A stretch of 64,000 nucleotides of DNA from Gemmatimonadaceae bacterium. Its GTDB lineage: Bacteria > Gemmatimonadota > Gemmatimonadetes > Gemmatimonadales > Gemmatimonadaceae. Below, piece after piece: positions 1 through 7,969 of this stretch. Every line of letters begins with the position of its first letter. Position 1 is the stretch's first letter. The notes under the pieces were generated by a model that saw nothing but the letters and a program-made list of their open reading frames with translations, was not told the origin of the DNA and ran no database searches. The stretch spans positions 38,634 to 102,633 of the forward strand of contig DASXKV010000044.1 in assembly GCA_036496605.1 (NCBI GenBank), read 5' to 3'. The translations under genes were made by a program, and so were the position numbers.

Positions 1-1
1 C

Positions 2-538
2 CCGAATCCGGTGGCGCCCGACGCGCGCTCGCTCCGCAACGGCCGCATCAACTTCCAGATCAACTGCGCCGTCTGCCACGGACCGCTCGCCCACGGCGAC
101 GGCCCGGCCACGAAGTACGGGATGGCGGGCATCAACCTCACCCTCGACGTCACGAGGAATCGGACCGACGGCTACATCTTCGGCATGATTCGCAACGGGC
201 GCGGTCTGATGCCGACGTACAACCGCATCGAAGAGCCGGATCGGTGGGACATCGTGAATTATGTACGCTCGCTGCAAGGAAGGTTCGGCGCGGTGCCGGA
301 CACGACGCATGGTTTCCCTGGCGAGAATGGGACAACAGTGCCAGGACCTTCGATCTCGGCGCCGACGCGCCCCGCGCCGTACTACCACATGATATATCCG
401 CAGGCGGGGACACAGCCTGGCGCGCCGGCGACCGCGGCTCCAGCGCCTAACGTCGCTCCAGGCGCTGCTACTCCGGCGACGCCGCGCGACACGATGCGTG
501 CCGGGAGAGCTGCCGATTCAACGAGACGACGACCGTGA
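2..538 (+). CDS. actE: Alternative complex III monohaem cytochrome c subunit ActE (5' end outside window)
   Basis: Periplasmic c-type cytochrome subunit of the quinol:electron-acceptor oxidoreductase ACIII, which passes electrons from menaquinol or ubiquinol to a terminal oxidase. The frame is open to the left edge, so the start lies outside the window; the GTG at 11 is probably internal. One haem motif, CAVCH, is followed by GDGPA, and a downstream GLMPTYNRI segment supplies the likely axial Met. The last 60 or so residues are a low-complexity Ala/Pro tail. The stop overlaps the next gene by 4 bp (GTGA), so the two are translationally coupled, in the usual actE-actF order. Assignment rests on the haem motif plus the ActF-like neighbour; a generic cytochrome c is the alternative. 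Confidence 0.85.
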   Translation, partial: PNPVAPDARSLRNGRINFQINCAVCHGPLAHGDGPATKYGMAGINLTLDVTRNRTDGYIFGMIRNGRGLMPTYNRIEEPDRWDIVNYVRSLQGRFGAVPDTTHGFPGENGTTVPGPSISAPTRPAPYYHMIYPQAGTQPGAPATAAPAPNVAPGAATPATPRDTMRAGRAADSTRRRP

Positions 539-1866
539 CCCTGCATCCGCCTCGTGTTCCAACGCGTGAGGAAGTTCTCCTCGCGACGGGCAAGCCGATT
601 CCGGCCGCGCTCAAGACGACCTTTCTCGTGGTCGCGATCATCGGCGCAATCGTCTTCATCGCCGGTGCGATCGTCAATCCCGACCGCGCGTGGAGCGCAT
701 TCCACGCCAATTGGCTCTTCTTCGCCGGACTCTCCCAGGCCGGAATCGTTTTCGTCGCCGTCCAGCGCATAACGACGGCCCGTTGGTCGCGGGCGGTAAT
801 TCGATTCATGGAGGGCTACGTCGCCTTCCTGCCGGTCGCGTTCGTCTTTCTGCTCCTCACGCTGTTCGTCGGCAAGAATCACGTCTTTCCATGGACGCAC
901 GAGGCGTATCCCGTTCCGGAGAAGGCGACGTACTTCAATCCGGCGTTCCTCTCCATTCGTGACATCGTCATCTTCGGTCTGATGACGGTGCTCGGCTGGT
1001 GGTACGTCTACATGTCGCTTCGACTCGATGTCGGTCGCGTGCCCGAGTGGGGCGCGCCCTGGGCGCGCGGCTGGCGCGCGCGCATGCGCGACGGCTACGG
1101 CGAAGAGCGTCGCGAGATCCACTCGACGCACTCGCTGCAGGGAAAGCTCGCCGTGTGGATGGTACTGCTCTTCGCATTTGGCTGGTCGGTGCTCTCGTGG
1201 GATCTCTCGATGGGACTCTCACTCCACTTCCAGAGCACGCTCTACAGCTGGTGGTTCTTCATGGGCGCCTGGCTGTGCGCGCTCTCACTCTTCGCCGTGC
1301 TCGTGCTCTGGTGGAATAACTTCCTCAACACGGCCGACGGATTGATCGAGGAGCGGCATTTTCACGATATCGGTAAGCTGATCTTCGCGTTCACGGCGTT
1401 CTGGGGATACCTGACCTTTGGTCAGTATCTCGTCATCTGGTACGGCAACGTGGGCGAAGAGACGTTCTTCATGCATCTCCGTCTCGTTCCGCCGTGGGTG
1501 TGGATCACGGTGACATCGGTCATTCTGGTCTTCGTTTTTCCGTTCTTCGGTTTCCTGTCGCGCGCCGCGAAGGTGTTCAGGCCGACCTTCCTGCTCTTCG
1601 CGTTATGCAGTCTCGTTGGCATGTGGATGATGCGGTACATCGAGGTATACCCCTCGAAGTACGGCACGACGCCGACGCATGCGCCCTTCGGATTCTGGGA
1701 AATCGGCGTGCTGCTGTTGTATGTCGGTCTCTGGGGTACCGTCTACTGCGCATTCATGGATGCATTCCCCCGCATGCGCGTGACGCTCATGACGTCGCCG
1801 TATCGCGACGAAGTGCAGGTCCCCGTGAATCCGGAGACGATGGAGCCGCTCCCCGCGCACGAGTGA
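535..1866 (+). CDS. actF: Alternative complex III integral membrane subunit ActF
   Basis: Multi-span membrane protein of 443 residues with about ten hydrophobic segments. It reads as the quinol:cytochrome c oxidoreductase membrane subunit of the NrfD/ActC/ActF class. Long hydrophobic stretches alternate with conserved aromatic-rich segments such as WDLSMGLSLHFQSTLYSWW around residue 225, typical of this subunit. It starts with GTG inside the actE stop. No cytochrome oxidase genes follow; the next gene is on the other strand, so this is the end of the respiratory operon. ActF is believed to contribute to quinol oxidation and possibly proton movement. That role comes from the family, not from a motif I can prove here. 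Confidence 0.88.
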   Translation: MTLHPPRVPTREEVLLATGKPIPAALKTTFLVVAIIGAIVFIAGAIVNPDRAWSAFHANWLFFAGLSQAGIVFVAVQRITTARWSRAVIRFMEGYVAFLPVAFVFLLLTLFVGKNHVFPWTHEAYPVPEKATYFNPAFLSIRDIVIFGLMTVLGWWYVYMSLRLDVGRVPEWGAPWARGWRARMRDGYGEERREIHSTHSLQGKLAVWMVLLFAFGWSVLSWDLSMGLSLHFQSTLYSWWFFMGAWLCALSLFAVLVLWWNNFLNTADGLIEERHFHDIGKLIFAFTAFWGYLTFGQYLVIWYGNVGEETFFMHLRLVPPWVWITVTSVILVFVFPFFGFLSRAAKVFRPTFLLFALCSLVGMWMMRYIEVYPSKYGTTPTHAPFGFWEIGVLLLYVGLWGTVYCAFMDAFPRMRVTLMTSPYRDEVQVPVNPETMEPLPAHE

Positions 1867-1946
1867 TCGTGGGTGGTGGTGCTTGGGGCGTGATTGGTGC
1901 TTGGTGGTTGGTGATTGGTATTTCGTAATCAGCTGCCAACGACGAG

Positions 1947-1988
1947 CAACCAGCTACCGACAACCAGCTACCGACAACCGGCCACCGA
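1947..1988. repeat. Three tandem 14-bp repeats between convergent actF and trxC
   Basis: The unit CAACCAGCTACCGA occurs at 1947-1960 and 1961-1974, followed by a diverged third copy (CAACCGGCCACCGA) ending exactly at the trxC stop codon. The preceding 1880-1920 stretch is rich in TTGGTG words that are roughly complementary, so the 122-bp gap can fold into an imperfect hairpin and may act as a bidirectional terminator. Confidence 0.7.
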
Positions 1989-2447
1989 TCACAGCGCTCC
2001 GTCGATCATCTTCGCGAGCATCGGCTTCGGGACGGCACCTGTGTGCCGTGCGACCTCGCGTCCGTCCTTGAAGACGATCGTCGTCGGAATGCCGCGAATA
2101 TTGAAGCCCGCCGCAGTCTGCTGAGCACGGTCCGTGTCGAGCTTCGCGACGAGAGCACGCCCCTGGTAGCTCGCGGCCAAGTCGTCGACGTAAGGCGCCA
2201 TGATCTTGCACGGGCCGCACCAGTCGGCATAGAAGTCGACGAGCACGGGAACCTCGGCGCCCTCGAGGGTGCGGGCAAAGGTCTCGTCGTTCAGCGGAAA
2301 GGGTCGATCGAGGAGCATCGGCCTGCCGCATTTGCCGCACTTGGGCCGGTCCGCCGCACGGGTGGCGTCGATGCGATTCCACGTCTCACAGAACTGGCAG
2401 CGCAGCGTCAGGTGCTTGGTGGGCGTGGCGGTCTCCGTGTCCGGCAT
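1989..2447 (-). CDS. trxC: Thioredoxin 2-type (zinc-ribbon thioredoxin)
   Basis: A 152-residue cytosolic dithiol-disulfide oxidoreductase. The N-terminus carries two CXXC pairs (CQFC near residue 17, CGKC near 37) that form the zinc ribbon distinguishing TrxC from TrxA. The active site WCGPC is near residue 78, and the cis-Pro region reads GIPTTIVF. A strong Shine-Dalgarno sequence, GGAGGA, precedes the ATG. It is monocistronic and convergent with actF. Thioredoxin reductase is encoded separately at 41378. It probably reduces peroxiredoxins and repairs oxidised proteins; the peroxiredoxin at 5786 is a plausible client, but that link is inferred. Confidence 0.93.
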   Translation of the reverse strand: MPDTETATPTKHLTLRCQFCETWNRIDATRAADRPKCGKCGRPMLLDRPFPLNDETFARTLEGAEVPVLVDFYADWCGPCKIMAPYVDDLAASYQGRALVAKLDTDRAQQTAAGFNIRGIPTTIVFKDGREVARHTGAVPKPMLAKMIDGAL

Positions 2448-2499
2448 GCGTTCCTCCGATGACGGTTACTATATTTGTGCAACGTAATCGAACGGAATT

Positions 2500-2572
2500 G
2501 GGGCGTTAGCTCAGCTGGGAGAGCGCCTGGTTTGCAACCAGGAGGTCACCGGTTCGATCCCGGTACGCTCCA
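2500..2572 (+). tRNA. tRNA-Ala (anticodon TGC)
   Basis: Full cloverleaf of 73 nt. The acceptor GGGGCGT pairs with ACGCTCC and includes the G3-U70 pair that is the alanine identity element. The anticodon stem CCTGG/CCAGG encloses TTTGCAA, giving TGC. The T-arm is ACCGG-TTCGATC-CCGGT. The discriminator is A and CCA is not encoded. Confidence 0.97.
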
Positions 2573-3110
2573 CTCGCAACAGAAAGGCCTCGTGTGTCAT
2601 CTCCCGCGGTGAGCCGAGATCCAGAAGCGAGACGTGAGTAATGAGATCCGGCCTTTTTCGATGTGGCCTGCACCCATCTCACCCGATACGGCGAGCCCAG
2701 CTCCGAGCCGCGAGAAGGCAGCAACGAGCTGCGAGATTGAGCTGAGCCGCGAGCCATCTCACATCTGAAGCTCGATCTCGAAACTCGTCGCTGACCTCTC
2801 GTTGCTCGGAGCTGGGCTCGCCGTCGTGAGTGCGATGCCCGCAACGCCTCACGGAATAGGCCGGATCTCACCACTCACTTCTCGAGCCTCAAGCTCACGC
2901 GCTTTCCCGAAATTCTGTGATGAACCGAAGTGGCACTCCGGCGGCGGCTCGGGCTGTAATGGATGAACGGGGTGACATACAAATCGAGAATGACGTTTGG
3001 CACCCTCTCCGTGCCAGCGCTTAGGCGCCTCGCCACGGTGGTCGGGCTTTGTGCTCGAGATCACACCTATTTGTTGCGCTGTGATCGTTAGGCTGGGCAC
3101 CGAGTTGGCA
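2573..3110. other. Gene-free stretch with hairpins
   Basis: About 540 bp in which I find no convincing gene on either strand. The short open frames here lack ribosome sites and protein-like composition. The region contains the inverted repeat listed separately, repeated words such as GAGCCGCGAG near 2705 and 2744, and one CGTTAGG at 3086. Confidence 0.6.
2690..2822. repeat. Perfect 18-bp inverted repeat with about 97-bp spacer
   Basis: GGCGAGCCCAGCTCCGAG at 2690-2707 is exactly reverse-complementary to 2805-2822. The inner flanks are also partly complementary (GCAACGAG near 2729, CTCGTTGC near 2798), so the whole 133 bp can form a long interrupted hairpin. No transposase or target duplication is visible. 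Confidence 0.75.
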
Positions 3111-3377
3111 CTAGCTCGCCCTCTGATCGCGCGGCGTTTGCGCGCGAGATGGCAGCGCGGTCAGCTCCGCCCAGGCTGCTCTCGCCTGTTGGTCGGCTTG
3201 CTTGAACTCCTCACAGAGCTGAGCGCCTTCCATTGTTGCCCGCTCTGCCGGCGTCAACGCGCACGGGTACGGGCGGCTTTCTCCCCACGCTAGCATCGCG
3301 CGATCGGCGAAATCCTCCATTCCCACAAAGCTGAGACGCTCTATCAGGGTTCGTTGTAGCGGTGTGAGACCGAGCAT
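3111..3377 (-). CDS. Small hypothetical protein
   Basis: An 88-residue frame whose translation looks protein-like: it opens LTPLQRTLIERLSFVGMEDF and contains an Ala/Gln-rich helix ending AAWAELTALPS. It has no recognisable motif, signal peptide or membrane segment. No clear Shine-Dalgarno sequence precedes the ATG, and it sits in a gene-poor region, so it may not be expressed. Function unknown. Confidence 0.35.
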   Translation of the reverse strand: MLGLTPLQRTLIERLSFVGMEDFADRAMLAWGESRPYPCALTPAERATMEGAQLCEEFKQADQQARAAWAELTALPSRAQTPRDQRAS

Positions 3378-3592
3378 CGGGAATCAGTCCGTTGGTAAAC
3401 GCTAATCTCCATTCATGGCCTGAACGGCCGACGCCTCACCTTCATTTCTCCATCCTATTCGAAAATCGCCGTGGATCAATGTGCTTCGCACGGGCTGCCG
3501 GGGTCGATTGTCTCCGGTCGAGCCCATCAGGGCGACCTTCGGCGGCACAGTACGTGCGCCCGAAGGACCAACTTCGCTCAGAGGAAATCATC

Positions 3593-4096
3593 ATGACGCG
3601 AACGATCGTTCTCATCGCACTTCTCGCGCTTGCTGCCTGCGAGCAACCGGTGACTCCATTTCAGCCGCAGCGGCCAGCGGTCCCCGTCCTCTCGAACAAC
3701 GACGACCAACTGATTCGACAGAACGTTAAGCTCGAGATCACCGGAACGATCGATTCTCCGTGTACCGGCGAAACGATCGCGTTCGACGGATCGAGCCATA
3801 TCGTTTCGACCCTCGAGCAAGACGCCGACGGCGCGACACTGAACTACCACTTCAACACCCAGGGTGTGAGTGGCGTCGGTCTCGTGTCCGGGACGAAGTA
3901 TCAGATTATCCAGGTCATGAACGAGGATGAGTCGGCCGTGTTCATTCCGTCAAATGGCTCGGGTGACGTGACTGTGCACGAACGCATCATCAGCAACGGA
4001 AGTCAGGACAACGTCCTCGCGGACATCGTTTACACCTTCACGTTCCCACCCTTCAACGCCACCTATCAGATCAGAAACGTCCGTTGCGAAGGCTGA
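3593..4096 (+). CDS. Putative lipoprotein
   Basis: Predicted 167-residue exported lipoprotein. The chosen ATG has GAGGAAA eight bases upstream and gives a classic lipobox, LLALAAC, with the lipidated Cys near residue 13; the longer upstream reading has no such features. The mature part is rich in Ser, Thr, Asn and Asp and looks beta-stranded, with two cysteines (CTGE near residue 53 and one at the C-terminus) that could pair in the periplasm. No known domain recognised. It is convergent with the next lipoprotein gene, 7 bp apart. Confidence 0.75.
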   Translation: MTRTIVLIALLALAACEQPVTPFQPQRPAVPVLSNNDDQLIRQNVKLEITGTIDSPCTGETIAFDGSSHIVSTLEQDADGATLNYHFNTQGVSGVGLVSGTKYQIIQVMNEDESAVFIPSNGSGDVTVHERIISNGSQDNVLADIVYTFTFPPFNATYQIRNVRCEG

Positions 4097-4103
4097 CTCA
4101 CAG

Positions 4104-4526
4104 CTAGCGCTGGAAGACCATAGTCACGGCGCTGCCGACGCCTATGTCGCCGCTGAGCGTCAAAGTTCCGCTGGCGACACTGCCGATGAGCTGCGAACCA
4201 TCCTGTGCGACGGTGAGCGTGATAGAACCGCCGCTGTTCGTGTAACTGCCGCTCGCAGGAGCGCTGCCCGTGAATACCTCGCTAGTAGTGAGGTCCGTGA
4301 CGCGCGCCGACAGCAGACCAGTCCACGTGTTGTTTGCACCGAGGCTGATGTTCCCGCCCGTGAGCTCGTCCTTCTCCGAAGCATCCTGGAAGACCACCGC
4401 CGGCACTGCGCTGCCGTTCACCGTGCGCAGCGTGTAGTTGCCGGTAATATCGGCTTTGGGACCGGTGGAGTCGCCACCGCAGGCGGCGAGCATGACGAGA
4501 AGAGCCGTGCCGATGAGCCTGCGCAT
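4104..4526 (-). CDS. Putative lipoprotein with CGGDSTGP mature N-terminus
   Basis: A 140-residue protein with signal peptide and lipobox LAAC, so the mature protein begins CGGDSTGP, a pattern I associate with Gemmatimonadota lipoproteins. The rest is Gly/Ser/Thr-rich and beta-stranded, with GNYTLRTVNGSAVP and a terminal VTMVFQR strand, suggesting a small lipocalin-like or beta-sandwich fold. A good GGAGG ribosome site sits just before the ATG. It stands alone, transcribed towards the lipoprotein gene at 3593. Function unknown. Confidence 0.75.
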   Translation of the reverse strand: MRRLIGTALLVMLAACGGDSTGPKADITGNYTLRTVNGSAVPAVVFQDASEKDELTGGNISLGANNTWTGLLSARVTDLTTSEVFTGSAPASGSYTNSGGSITLTVAQDGSQLIGSVASGTLTLSGDIGVGSAVTMVFQR

Positions 4527-4683
4527 AAGGTGCCTCCGGGGCGAGTGGACGGGTGGGTAAGATGGCCCAGGAGAGAGCCTAACGCCAGTCGCTGTGCCGA
4601 TGCCATAACGATCCGTTCATTGGCAAATCCCGCATCGGCCTCGTAAGGTTCCGGAAAACACGAACGTGGACGGCCTCGGGGGC

Positions 4684-5022
4684 TTATTTCGGGGAGTTGG
4701 CGCGCGGCGTCTGATGCGGCAGCCCGAGTAGTTCGTTTGCCGAGAGCGCGCGCCAGTCCGCCGGGTATTTCCATACGCGACGCAGCTCGTTGGCAGAGAC
4801 GACGAGCAGACACGTTGCGCCGACGGTACCGAGGAACTCCCCGTTTACCTCGTGCACCCACCAGGTAACGCCGGCCTCGTCGCGAAAGATCTTCGCATCG
4901 CGTGAAGACGGTGGAGCGCTTTCGTTGGGTGATGGCGCGCGCGAGGCCCCCGAAGGCCGGATGGTGCCTTCGCTCTTCTCGCGGTCATCAAACGGAAAGT
5001 GCTCCAGCTCGGAATGAGACAT
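4684..5022 (-). CDS. Hypothetical protein
   Basis: A 112-residue cytosolic-looking protein. The first half is polar and probably disordered (SGASRAPSPNESAPPS). The second half is a compact domain containing VTWWVHEVNGEF, CLLVVSANELRRVWKYP and a terminal LSANELLGLP, which reads like a conserved single domain of unknown function. No ribosome site stands out. It has no operon partner; the next gene leftward is the lipoprotein on the same strand 157 bp away. Confidence 0.6.
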   Translation of the reverse strand: MSHSELEHFPFDDREKSEGTIRPSGASRAPSPNESAPPSSRDAKIFRDEAGVTWWVHEVNGEFLGTVGATCLLVVSANELRRVWKYPADWRALSANELLGLPHQTPRANSPK

Positions 5023-5296
5023 CGGCCAGCAACCCGCGTCGGCTGTTGGAAGATTCGGTGCCGGCGGTAGCGAACGCGGGGACGCTAAGTCCTCGTGAGG
5101 CTTCCGTCAGCTAGGTGGGCGACTTGAAGATATCGCGTGTCATCATTCGGCTGCGTGCGCTGCCGCACACTCGCTGCAGGCAATAACTACCACCGCTCGT
5201 CACCCTGTCTCTCGTTAGGTGGAGCGATGACCGATACGCATGTCGCACTCGCCGAAATACTCGAGCCAGGCTCGTAAACGTCCGACGCTGCGTTCG

Positions 5297-5605
5297 TTAG
5301 TCGTGCTCGAGAGGCCGCGGGGGAGAGATCGGTTGGTCGCGCCCCGTCGGCGATCGGCGTGGCCAACCCTGGCGAGTGTCTGTGTCGTGCCGCAATTGCT
5401 CGGCGACGACGCGCACTTCCTCGAGTGCCTCACGAAGCGCCTTGGTCATCTCCGCCAGAGCTAGCTCGCGATGTGCGGGACTCGGGTCGCCTGCGAGATA
5501 ATACAGGTTCGCGGCGCGAAGCTGCGCGTGGCGAAGCCAGTCTTCGATCATATCAGGCGTTACTCGCGGGAGGCTCTCCTCGCTGCCAAGATTCTCCTCT
5601 CTCAC
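5297..5605 (-). CDS. Small hypothetical helical protein
   Basis: A 102-residue frame starting at GTG. Its centre is strongly helical (MIEDWLRHAQLRAANLYYL, then an Ala/Glu/Leu-rich helix), with a polar Pro/Arg tail of about 30 residues. Composition is compatible with a short regulatory or scaffold protein, but no family is recognised and no Shine-Dalgarno sequence is seen. It may begin at the internal Met of TPDMIEDW. Confidence 0.5.
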   Translation of the reverse strand: MREENLGSEESLPRVTPDMIEDWLRHAQLRAANLYYLAGDPSPAHRELALAEMTKALREALEEVRVVAEQLRHDTDTRQGWPRRSPTGRDQPISPPRPLEHD

Positions 5606-5785
5606 GCTCGCTGCATCTAGGGGTGGTAATGGCGATCGCGCGCATGAAGTTCACAGAGCGAGGTAGCACGTGTCGTGCTCGCGGCCTTGATCGGCGCCTG
5701 TTCTCGACCATTCTCTAACCGCGCGGTGACAGCGTTAGCTTTGTGATCTCGTTCTCGTCGTCACGACTTACCCGAGAGCTCTTCC

Positions 5786-6271
5786 ATGGCCGCGATCTCC
5801 ACATCGACGCACCCGGCGTCGCCAACCGTGGGCACACCTGCGCCCGACTTCACGCTTCCATCGACCTCCGGTGAGCGCGTGACACTCTCGCAACTTCGCG
5901 GCAAGCCCGTACTGATTGCGTTCTTTCCGCTCGCTTTCTCACCGACCTGCACGGCGGAGCTCTGTGAAATGCGTGACGACTGGAGCGAGTTCGAAAAGCG
6001 CGGCTTGGCCGTCCTGCCGATCAGCGTCGACTCGACTTACGCGCTCAAGGAGTACAAACAGAAGTACAGCATGAAGGTTGACCTGCTAAGCGACTTCAAA
6101 CGTGAGGTTACGATCCGCTACGGCGTGCTCAACGAGGATCGGTTCTTTTCCAACCGCGCCTACTTCCTCGTCGATCGCGATGGTCTCGTCCGATGGGCAC
6201 ACGTCGAGGAGAATCCGAGCCATAAACGTACGAATCAGGAGATTCTTGCCGCGGTTGAACGCTTGATTTAG
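5786..6271 (+). CDS. Peroxiredoxin (AhpC/TSA superfamily, AhpE/BCP-like)
   Basis: Thiol peroxidase of 161 residues that reduces hydroperoxides. The peroxidatic motif PXXX(S/T)XXC is present as P48-L-A-F-S52-P-T-C55, with a second cysteine at C60 in the same helix. This spacing is typical of atypical two-Cys peroxiredoxins of the BCP/AhpE kind. The fold start GTPAPDFTLPSTSG and the RAYFLVDRDG strand are both present. No export signal, so cytosolic. It is followed by the sensor kinase region 47 bp downstream on the same strand; whether they are co-transcribed cannot be told. Confidence 0.92.
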   Translation: MAAISTSTHPASPTVGTPAPDFTLPSTSGERVTLSQLRGKPVLIAFFPLAFSPTCTAELCEMRDDWSEFEKRGLAVLPISVDSTYALKEYKQKYSMKVDLLSDFKREVTIRYGVLNEDRFFSNRAYFLVDRDGLVRWAHVEENPSHKRTNQEILAAVERLI

Positions 6272-6502
6272 GAATTAGTTACCTCTGGGGGCGTTCGGTC
6301 ATCTTGACCAAGAAGGCCATGGCTCTGCCCGCCTCGAATCCCCCCGATTCTGCCCCCCTCTCCTCGGCCTCGTCCGCAACCTGCGCGGCGCATTTCAGCC
6401 CCGACGTCGACAACGCCAGGGCTTGCTACGATTGCCGAGATCGCGACGACCCTCGCGACCGGTGAATCGATTGCTGCCGTAGCGCCCACCGTCCTTGGAT
6501 CG

Positions 6503-7969
6503 GTGAACGCGCTGTTGAACGGTCAAGAGGTCGCCGTGTGGCTTGGCTCCCAGGACGAACGCAGCAACAACCAGAAGGTGCGGTTGCGCCGCGCGTGGGG
6601 AGTCGGAAGCGAGGGGGTCGAGACCGAGAATGTCGCCGCATTCCTCGCCGATGGCGCCGATTGGAGTCGTGGCTTCGCCGCGGTTCGCTTGCTGACCGGA
6701 CATCGCGTGTTAGGCGCTCTAGTCCTCAGACGACACGAGCCCCTGACCTCCGATGAACGCGTTCTCTTTTACATCGTCGCCGACATGCTCGCTACGCCGC
6801 TACGCGCGGCCGAGTACGCCCGCCGCCTGGAAAGCGAAGTCGTGGAGCGGACGATGGAGATCGAGGAGCAGCGGCGATTCACTGCCAAGATCATCGATTC
6901 GCTTCCCGTCGGCCTGTACGTGATCGATCGCGAATATCGAATCCAGGCCTGGAACCGGAAGCGCGAAACGGGCATGCAGGGAGTCTCGCGGGAGGAAGCG
7001 ATCGGGCGCACGATCTTCGAGATCCTCCATCGCCAGCCGGCGGACGTACTTCGTGGTGAGTTCGAGGACGTCCTCAGAACCGGTCGCATGCAGCAGTTTC
7101 AGATCGAGTCGAGTGCTTCCGGTGAGAAGCGCACGTATCGGATCACCAAGATTCCCATGCGCCTCGACGACACCGAGGTATCGCACGTCATCACGATCGG
7201 CGAAGACATCACGGAGTGGCGCGAGGCACAGGAAGGATTCGCGCAAGCGGAAAAGCTCGCCGCCATCGGGACACTCGCCGCGGGAGTCATGCACGAGATC
7301 AACAATCCACTCGCGACAATCGGCGCGTGCGCCGAGGCGCTGGCGGTGCACGTAACCGAAGAGGGAATGACTTCGGCGCGCCTCGCGACATCGCTTCCGG
7401 AGTCACTGCAACTCATCGAACACGAGGTGCAGCGGTGCAAAGGGATCGTCGAAGGTGTGCTCGACTTCAGTCGGCCGAAGAAATCGGTCCGTACCCTGTT
7501 CGACATCAATAGCGTGCTCGAAAAAACACTCTTTCTGCTCAAGCATCACTCGCGTTTCAAGAAGCTCACCGTCAAGCTCGAGATGCAAACGTCGCTGCCC
7601 TTCGTGTCAGCGAGCGAAGAGCAGCTCGTCCAGGTTGTCATGGCGCTCCTCATCAACGCCATGGATGCGATGCACGAGCGCGGCACGATCGTTTTGCGCA
7701 CGCGCGCCGATGCCAAGCGCAATACAGTGCTCGCCGAAGTCATCGATCAAGGTGACGGAATTCGTAGCGCTGAGCTGTCGAAAATTTTCGAACCGTTTTA
7801 CACGACCAAGCCGCCGGGCCGTGGCACTGGGCTCGGCCTCTCCATCTGTTACTCGCTGGTTGCCGAAAACTCCGGACGCATCGAGGTCGAAAGCGTCATC
7901 GGAAAGGGAAGTGTGTTTCGCATCGTGCTTCCCGCGGCAACTGCTCAACCTCTTCGCGCCGCCGTATGA
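6503..7969 (+). CDS. GAF-PAS sensor histidine kinase (NtrB-like), N-terminus uncertain
   Basis: Cytosolic two-component kinase with no membrane segment. A GAF-like region occupies about residues 1-105, a short coiled coil 105-125, PAS 128-245 (SLPVGLYVIDREYRIQAWN), and the HisKA box has MHEINNPLA with the phospho-acceptor His near residue 264. The ATPase part carries N-box LINAMDAM, G1 DQGDGI and G2 GTGLGLSI. The stop overlaps the regulator at 7966 by ATGA, so they are cognate partners. The GTG start used here cuts into the GAF domain. In-frame sequence upstream (6419-6502) still reads like GAF (GLATIAEIATTLATGE), but no ATG, GTG or TTG lies in that frame before the stop at 6305. A well-placed ATG at 6319 is in another frame, so a frameshift is suspected. 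Confidence 0.88.
   Translation: MNALLNGQEVAVWLGSQDERSNNQKVRLRRAWGVGSEGVETENVAAFLADGADWSRGFAAVRLLTGHRVLGALVLRRHEPLTSDERVLFYIVADMLATPLRAAEYARRLESEVVERTMEIEEQRRFTAKIIDSLPVGLYVIDREYRIQAWNRKRETGMQGVSREEAIGRTIFEILHRQPADVLRGEFEDVLRTGRMQQFQIESSASGEKRTYRITKIPMRLDDTEVSHVITIGEDITEWREAQEGFAQAEKLAAIGTLAAGVMHEINNPLATIGACAEALAVHVTEEGMTSARLATSLPESLQLIEHEVQRCKGIVEGVLDFSRPKKSVRTLFDINSVLEKTLFLLKHHSRFKKLTVKLEMQTSLPFVSASEEQLVQVVMALLINAMDAMHERGTIVLRTRADAKRNTVLAEVIDQGDGIRSAELSKIFEPFYTTKPPGRGTGLGLSICYSLVAENSGRIEVESVIGKGSVFRIVLPAATAQPLRAAV

Noticed and set aside
2506..3100. Minus-strand frames after tRNA-Ala
   Set aside because: They overlap the tRNA or the inverted repeat and read as Arg/Ser-rich shadow sequence.
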